From NCBI GenBank assembly GCA_009602725.1, contig WELB01000015.1:171728-196588 (forward strand): a stretch of 24,861 nt of DNA, given 5' to 3'. Source of the DNA: Spirogloea muscicola. Lineage: Eukaryota > Streptophyta > Zygnematophyceae > Spirogloeales > Spirogloeaceae. The first letter of the stretch is position 1. Each line of letters begins with the position of its first letter. The position numbers and the translations under genes were made by a program. The notes under the pieces were generated by a model that worked only from the letters and a program-made list of their open reading frames with translations, was not told where the DNA came from and ran no database searches. Of the stretch, positions 19,686 to 24,861 are shown piece by piece.

Positions 19686-19850
19686 TAGCGAAGCGCGGCC
19701 AGATTGACTGGTGGCTGGGAAAGGCCAGCCCAAAGGAACGGACAAAGTCTGAAGGAGCCGGAGTGCGAACGACTAGGACTAAGACATCAGCCAGGGAACG
19801 CTCAGTAACCTCTAGTCAGGAGATGCAAGTCTGAGTAGCTAGCTGGCGGA
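19686..19850 (-). mobile_element. 5'-truncated retroelement 3' end (minus strand)
   Basis: Direct repeat of 18921-19098: both contain GCGCGGCCAGATTGACTGG, then the hairpin, then GACTAGGACTAAGACATCAG. On the minus strand the stub reads PPASYSDLHLLTRGY-stop (complement 19802-19804), then a 3' UTR with the hairpin 19713-19731. It lies immediately upstream, head to tail, of the longer fragment at 19056-19683. Confidence 0.7.
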
Positions 19851-20103
19851 GTAGGAGTGGCAAGGTCGAGCCATGCGGCTGCTGATGTTAAAGAATCGGC
19901 TGTAAACTGCCAGCCAGATGCATACAGGTGGGGGGGGGGGGACGTCACGAGCCGTCAGATGCGCTCATCCGACGGACAGCAGCACCTACCTCGACGCTCC
20001 ACTTGGCACCACCCGAGACGCAACGGAGCTGCACACCGGCTCTCAAGCAGCGGAAGGCCCACGTCAGTGGAGATGTCAGCTGACTGCTGACCGCTGCAGC
20101 TGA

Positions 20104-20138
<35 letters not shown>

Positions 20139-20253
20139 CGCCGCCGTCGTCAGTCACGCGGCTTCGCGTTGGGTCCAGGGTACGGCGAGTCACAGCTGGA
20201 GCAGCGGCCGCCGCCCAGCCGCCTTCGCCGGTGCTGCGGCCAAGGCCACCGCG
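19851..20253 (+). promoter_or_regulatory. Upstream region and 5' UTR of the KAB1-like gene
   Basis: A run of G residues (19929-19941) is followed by ACGTCA (19942-19947). A second ACGTCA lies in CCACGTCAG (20061-20066). Paired ACGT cores are typical binding sites of plant bZIP factors, but short motifs like this also occur by chance. No TATA box is evident. The transcription start is not determined. Confidence 0.3.
20104..20136 (+). repeat. (GCC)11 microsatellite in the KAB1-like 5' UTR
   Basis: Eleven perfect GCC units directly follow an in-frame TGA (20101-20103), then GTC and GCC triplets. The frame stays open from here to the ATG at 20254. More CCG/CGG runs occur in intron 1 (20356-20468). 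Confidence 0.9.
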
Positions 20254-22120
20254 ATGGCCGCCGGCGCGGCGGCCATGGAGTACCGGCAGCTGGGCCGCAC
20301 GGGCCTCAAGGTGTCGGTGCTCTCGTATGGCGCCTGGGTCAGCTTCGGCAACCAGGTCCGCAGCCGCCGCCGCCGCCGCCGCTGCGCCGTCGCCGCCGCC
20401 GCCCCTCCGCCGGCCGTGCTCTGACGACGGCGGCGGCGTCGGCGGCGGCGGCGGCGGCGGCGTCGCAGGTGGACGTGGAGGCGGCGAAGCGGCTGATAAA
20501 GAAGGCGTACGACCTGGGCGTCAACTTCTTCGACAACGCGGAGGTGTACGCCAACGGCAAGGCGGAGGAGATCATGGGGCAGGCGATCCGCGAGCTGGGC
20601 CTCCGCCGCTCCGACCTCGTCATATCTACCAAGCTCTTCTGGGGCGGGCCCGGCGTCAACGAGAAGGGCCTGTCGCGCAAGCACGTCGTGGAGGGCGCGC
20701 GCGCCTCGCTGCGCCGCCTCGGCATGGACTACGTCGACCTCATTTTCTGCCACCGGCCCGACACCGCGACGCCCATCGAGGAGACCGTGCGCGCTATGAA
20801 CTTCGTCATCGACCAGGTTGCGCTCCCGCGGCTTTGCGCCCCGCTGCTGCTGCGCTCTCCACGGTCATCGAGAGGCGACGCTTCTGGGTTTTGCCAGACC
20901 GCAGCTGGGTCTTGGTTATCGACGCCATCTGAGGCGCTCTGCCGCTGTGTGGCGCTCGGTTGCTGCTGTGCTCTGCAGGGCTGGGCGTTCTACTGGGGCA
21001 CATCAGAGTGGTCATCGCAGCAAGTGACGGAGGCGTGCGAGGTGGCCAAGCGCCTGAACCTCGTCGGACCGGCCATGGAGCAGCCAGAGTACAACATGCT
21101 CACTCGCGAGAAGGTGCTGTAACCATACGCTCAAACGACTCTGACTGCACTGCTTGACCGTACTCGTGCCGCCCAACCGTATTCCGGTTGGTAGGCCACA
21201 GCGAATGGTTGCTAACAGCCTACCCATCAATATCAGCTTGTGGACCTGCCCACAAGGCCTTCTACCTTTGTGGCAGTCCGGTTGTGAGCACCATATGGCT
21301 GGTTCCCTTTGGCAGGTGGAGGCCGAGTACCTGCCGCTCTACAAGAACTATGGGCTGGGTCTGACAACATGGAGCCCGCTAGCATCAGGCGTGCTCACTG
21401 GCAAGTACACCAAGGACAACATTCCTCACGACTCACGCCTGGCACTTACCAACTACAAGGCAAGCCACTGGCCTCACAATAGACAACCCATCACTTATTA
21501 TTCTATACATTGTGCCCTTGTAGGATAACACTGTCAGGATGACTTGCTATTTAGCCTATGCTCTGATAGTGCTTGACATTGCTACTGTGGCTTGAAATGG
21601 ATTGGACATGTTGTTGGGGACAGGGCCTGGCAGAGCGCAAGCTGGTGGATGAGGTCCTGGACAAGGTTCAGCAGCTGCGGCCTATCGCAAAGGAGCTGGA
21701 TGTGACGCCGGCACAGCTCGCACTAGCATGGTGTGCCAAGAACCCCAATGTCTCAACTGTCATCACGGGTGCGACAAAGGAATCGCAGGTGCAGTGCAGC
21801 TGCTTTTGTTACCCAAATTCATATGTCAAAGTTGGCAGCTGTTTCTTTTACAGTCTGACCTCCTGACACAAGCGCAATGATGTTACTCAAAGGTGGCAAG
21901 TGTTAAGTCAAGCAGTGGGCTTGCAAGTTGGTAACCTGCATAGTTTTACAGAAAGTCAGTGATGAGGGTTGTTGAGCTGACTCTGGTGTGGACCATGGCG
22001 GCACAGATAGAGGAGAACATGAAAGCACTGGCAGCCATCCCGAAGCTGACGCCTGAAGTGATGGAACGCATTGAGGCCATTATTCGGAGCAAGCCAGCAC
22101 TGCCTGACAACTTCCGCTGA
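20254..22120 (+). CDS. KAB1: Aldo-keto reductase, voltage-gated K+ channel beta-subunit family (KAB1-like), 6 exons
   Basis: Exons join(20254..20355, 20469..20816, 20979..21113, 21316..21459, 21624..21788, 22007..22120): 1,008 nt, 335 residues, all phase-0 junctions, stop TGA 22118-22120. The N-terminus [19 protein letters not shown] starts the TIM barrel. The AKR catalytic tetrad is visible as Asp56 and Tyr61 in FDNAEVY, Lys89 in ISTK and His129 in [23 protein letters not shown] and [14 protein letters not shown] are hallmarks of Kv-beta proteins, and [10 protein letters not shown] belongs to the NADPH-binding end. The family binds NADPH and can associate with potassium channels. Length matches plant KAB1 (about 328). 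The first in-frame ATG after a stop is 20254, with a second Met at 20275. Intron 4 has a GC donor. Exons 1-2 are extremely GC-rich. Confidence 0.95.
21460..21623 (+). other. GC-AG intron of the KAB1-like gene
   Basis: The junction [15 protein letters not shown] is required by family similarity. It is met only by AACTACAAG|GCAAGC joined to GGGGACAG|GGC. AAG|GCAAGC is close to the known GC-donor consensus. Confidence 0.85.
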
Positions 22121-22144
22121 GCGGTGACAACTTCCGCTGAGGCA
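22105..22144 (+). repeat. 20-bp tandem duplication across the KAB1-like stop codon
   Basis: TGACAACTTCCGCTGAG occurs at 22105-22121 and again at 22125-22141, a 20-nt period. It covers the codons for DNFR plus the stop. The second copy is out of frame and lies in the 3' UTR. Confidence 0.85.
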
Positions 22145-22630
22145 GTACCTATCCAGCTGGACATGCTTGCTAGTCAAGTGGCGCCACTTTCAGGTTCTAG
22201 AAGTCAGCTTCTTGACTGCTCACCTTGGCGTGCATAGATTCCATTCTTTCATTTACGGTTGCCATCTGTTGGCACCGATGCCGAGCCTCGAAGAATGCAG
22301 GCTCTGCTCTGTCAAGCCAAATACAGTGGTCAGAGTGGGCAACAAGTGCTGCTTCTTGTGAGCATCTCTTGTACGGCAGCAGCGGCACCAATTCAGCTGC
22401 TGCTGTGGCAGCACATTCAGGGCACTGTTTCATGGTGCCATCAGGCGAGGGAAATTACAGCAGGCCAGCAGTCGTGTGACTTGCACATTTCACATCAAAT
22501 CAAATTTGGATATAAAATCTTTCACTACACCGAACACAACAATGCGGCGAAGAGCTTAAGTGTGTTGCAAGCACGCACCTTTGGTACGGTGGTGGCCTCT
22601 GACTGTATGGTAATCACAGAAGTGCTTGCT
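22121..22630. other. Convergent intergenic region
   Basis: Lies between the stop of the plus-strand KAB1-like gene and the stop of the minus-strand gene to the right. No coding sequence is recognised. Both 3' UTRs must share about 510 bp, so overlapping transcripts are possible. Confidence 0.5.
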
Positions 22631-24861
22631 TCAGAAGACATTTGGCGAGAGCTCAGAGATAGGCAACCTGCGGCCTACAGCTTTGCAGGCAAGGTTGGCC
22701 GATTTGGTGGCCATGTTCTTGCTGCTCCGAAGCGGCAACTTTGCTGGAAGCTTTCCGCATGTATCGAGGGCTTTGGGGTCGTGAGCATTTGTTCTGCTGT
22801 CCATTGCCGAGGCCGGTGGCAGGAGCCGGTGATCGTCGGCATTGGCGACGATACTGGGCAGACCGTATTTCTGACGGACCAGCGATGGCTGTGCCATCGC
22901 TGGTGTTGGATGGTCGTCTTCACTGCCGCCGGCGGTCCCTGAGCCGCTGCCCTCGGTCACAGCATGGGCTATGGCCGTCAGCCTTGGCAAGTGCTCGACG
23001 CTGGAAGTGGGGGCCCGCGGCGGCAGGCCCAGCGCCGCCCGGATCCGCGCTGCGGTCTCCAGCCGACGCCGTCGTTGCCGCGCTGCCGCTGCTCGCACCC
23101 GTGCATTCTCGAGTTGCAGTGCTGCCACCAGCCGGTCACCTGGCAGCACCGCAGCACTGTCGTTGCAGTGCACTGTATCACCAGATGGCTCCAGCAAGAC
23201 GCGGCAGCTGCAGCCTGGCGGGCTCGTTGCCGGGCAGCGCCACAGCGGAGGTGAAGCGGCCACCATGCCATCGGCGGCGGCGCGCAGCTGCGCTAACTCT
23301 GCCGTCAGCTCCTGCACACGGGCCCGCAGGGCACCGGCTGTAACCTGCGGCGCAATGGAGGCAGCCATGGAGTAGCATCAGTCAGGGCGGCGATTGCCAT
23401 CACGTGAACTGGCACCTTGGGTTGCCGAAGGCATGGCCATGACAGCGCACCTTGATGTCCGTGGACGACGGCAGTCTTGGCAGCACTGGTGATGGGCCCT
23501 TCTGCGGTGGTAGCTCATGGCCAGGTGCGCCCCGCAGCGCAGCAAGCAGTCGCGAGCTTCCCGAGCTCACGGGCGACGACGCAGCATCGACCTCCACGTC
23601 AGAGGACAGCGACAACGTGGGACTCTGCCAGGCGATGGCGTCGTTGCTGCTGCTGCTGGACCCTGCCAGCGGCTGTGGCGGCGGCGAGGGAGCGTCCGTG
23701 GCTGTGGCTCCGGCATGGGCGTCCGAGCCGCCGCCACCGGCAGCTCCAATGGCCACGAGCCCCTGCAGGCCTGTCAGCACGGCCGAGAGCCGGACGCTGC
23801 CGTCACCGATGTTGCCACCGCCTCTCCCCGAGACGGCGGCCCCACCAAGCTTCTCCTGCCGTCACCGTGGCCACCCCATCTCAGAGGCCGGCAAGAGATT
23901 GATGCAACTATTGGGATCGAACACTTAATCTTTGGTTTTGGAGACCATTATTCTACTTTGATTCTCGAAATTGCGGCTCGGCTGAGATTTTCCAGACTGA
24001 ATGATAAATACAAAAATGTCATTTCATGCTATGATCTTCACTGTCACTCTGAAGAAGAGATACCAAAAGAAAAGTCAACACAAAACACAACCAAACTAGT
24101 CCTACAGAGAAATAATTCAGTGCACGATGACAGGCTGCACTAGCGGGGCTGCGTCGCCCGAGATGCGTACCAGGAGGGCCTCGACAGCCTGCTGCAGGCG
24201 GCCACCGAGGTCCACATCGGCCCGGTGGCCTTGCTCACCCATCTGCGCCGCAGCACCATCGAGCGTCGTTGCTGGCGGCGAGGCCGACGACGCCGCCTGG
24301 CCAAAGGACATGCGGCGGCGTACCGCCACGAGGCCCTCGCCATCTGAGGTGTTGCTCCCGGCGCCGGCGCTGAAGCAGGCGGCGAGGGCCTCGAACTCGT
24401 CGGAGCCGAAGTCCACGGCCAGCGGCGGTTCCGTCTCCGGCCACGACGCCGTCTCCCACTCCGACGCCTCGCCGTCGCTGCCGTCGCTGCCGCCGCCGCA
24501 GCGGTCCGGCAATGGCGGCGGCGGCGGCGCGGCTCCTACGATGCGGGAGCGGGCCTCCAGGCAGCGCGCCTGCAGCTCAGCCGGCGTCCTGCAGAGCACG
24601 AGCTGCGGGCCCGGCGGCGTGGCCGACGCCGGCTCCTCCGCCGCCGCGGCCGTTGTGGCGCCTCCCACGACGTCGTCGTCCGCGCCGTCGGCCAGCGGCG
24701 GCGGCTGTGACGCGGGCGTCGGGCCCCTCCAGGCTTGCCAATCCAAGCTGTCGCGAAGACACGGCGAGCCGTCGCCATCGCCATTGCCGCCGCCGCCGCC
24801 GCTGCTGTCACTGCCGCCGCCGCCGTCGCCACCGGCGGCGCGCAGCGACGTGGCGGCGCCG
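22631..24861 (-). CDS. Unrecognised low-complexity/coiled-coil protein, 5'-partial, 3 exons
   Basis: Proposed exons complement(join(22631..23344, 23451..23855, 24171..>24861)), about 602 residues visible. All junctions are phase 0: LLV is cut at CTG|GTACGC, joined to GGCAG|GAGAAG, then ATCAAG|GTGCGC joined to CCGCAG|GTTACA. The frame is open to the window edge with no clear start Met. I do not recognise the family. Exon 1 is Gly/Ala/Pro/Ser-rich with acidic patches (SDGEASEWETASWPETEPP). Exon 2 is Ser-rich. Exon 3 begins with a probable coiled coil (RARVQELTAELAQLRAAA) and a basic helix (ENARVRAAAARQRRRRLE). The middle intron (23856-24170) is sharply AT-richer than its flanks, which supports the model. 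The last about 80 residues could change if a further intron exists. Confidence 0.6.

Noticed and set aside
14401-19850. LTRs flanking the Copia fragments
   Set aside because: The repeated sequences around them are 3' ends of the tail family with coding stubs. They are not matched direct repeats starting TG and ending CA at the Copia borders.
20169-21122. Single 317-codon frame covering KAB1-like exons 2 and 3
   Set aside because: It reads through the GC-rich intron 1 and intron 2. Exon 1 of the true protein is in a different frame, so splicing is required.

Overview
This is nuclear DNA from a plant-lineage eukaryote. The genes are rich in spliceosomal introns, and the exons I could join read closely like land-plant versions of three conserved proteins. 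I cannot name the species. A streptophyte alga or an early-diverging land plant fits best: very GC-rich first exons with CCG/CGG runs, introns mostly of 80-430 nt, and Copia plus non-LTR-like retroelement debris. One base (position 2647) is ambiguous.

Layout. (1) 1-1489, + strand: the 3' part of an organellar EngB/YihA-type GTPase gene, four exons visible, 5' end outside the window. (2) 2592-12934, + strand: a complete RAPTOR gene (scaffold of the TOR complex 1 kinase). I resolved it into 26 exons whose phases all agree, giving 4,473 nt of CDS and 1,490 residues. (3) 12935-14400: noncoding, with a pair of overlapping perfect hairpins. (4) 14401-19850: a retroelement graveyard. It holds a 258-bp inverted repeat, two Copia gag-protease fragments fused tail-to-tail as a palindrome with arms of about 1 kb, and at least seven copies or stubs of one C-terminal ORF tail. 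Most tails end in variants of SDLxLLTRGY-stop, and a recurring GC-rich hairpin (GGGCTGG / CCAGCCC) marks the 3' UTRs around them. (5) 20254-22120, + strand: a complete six-exon aldo-keto reductase of the voltage-gated potassium channel beta-subunit family (KAB1-like, 335 residues). (6) 22631 to the right edge, - strand: three exons of an unrecognised low-complexity, partly coiled-coil protein, convergent with the KAB1 gene and cut by the window edge.

The three conserved genes are not an operon and share no obvious pathway: organelle ribosome assembly, TOR growth signalling, and redox or channel-associated function. The most unusual material is the repeat block. It looks like a family of mostly 5'-truncated retroelements with a shared C-terminal tail and 3' stem-loop, in head-to-tail runs of opposite orientation around an inverted Copia pair.

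All exon boundaries were worked out by eye from splice sites, reading phase and remembered family sequence. No search or alignment program was run.
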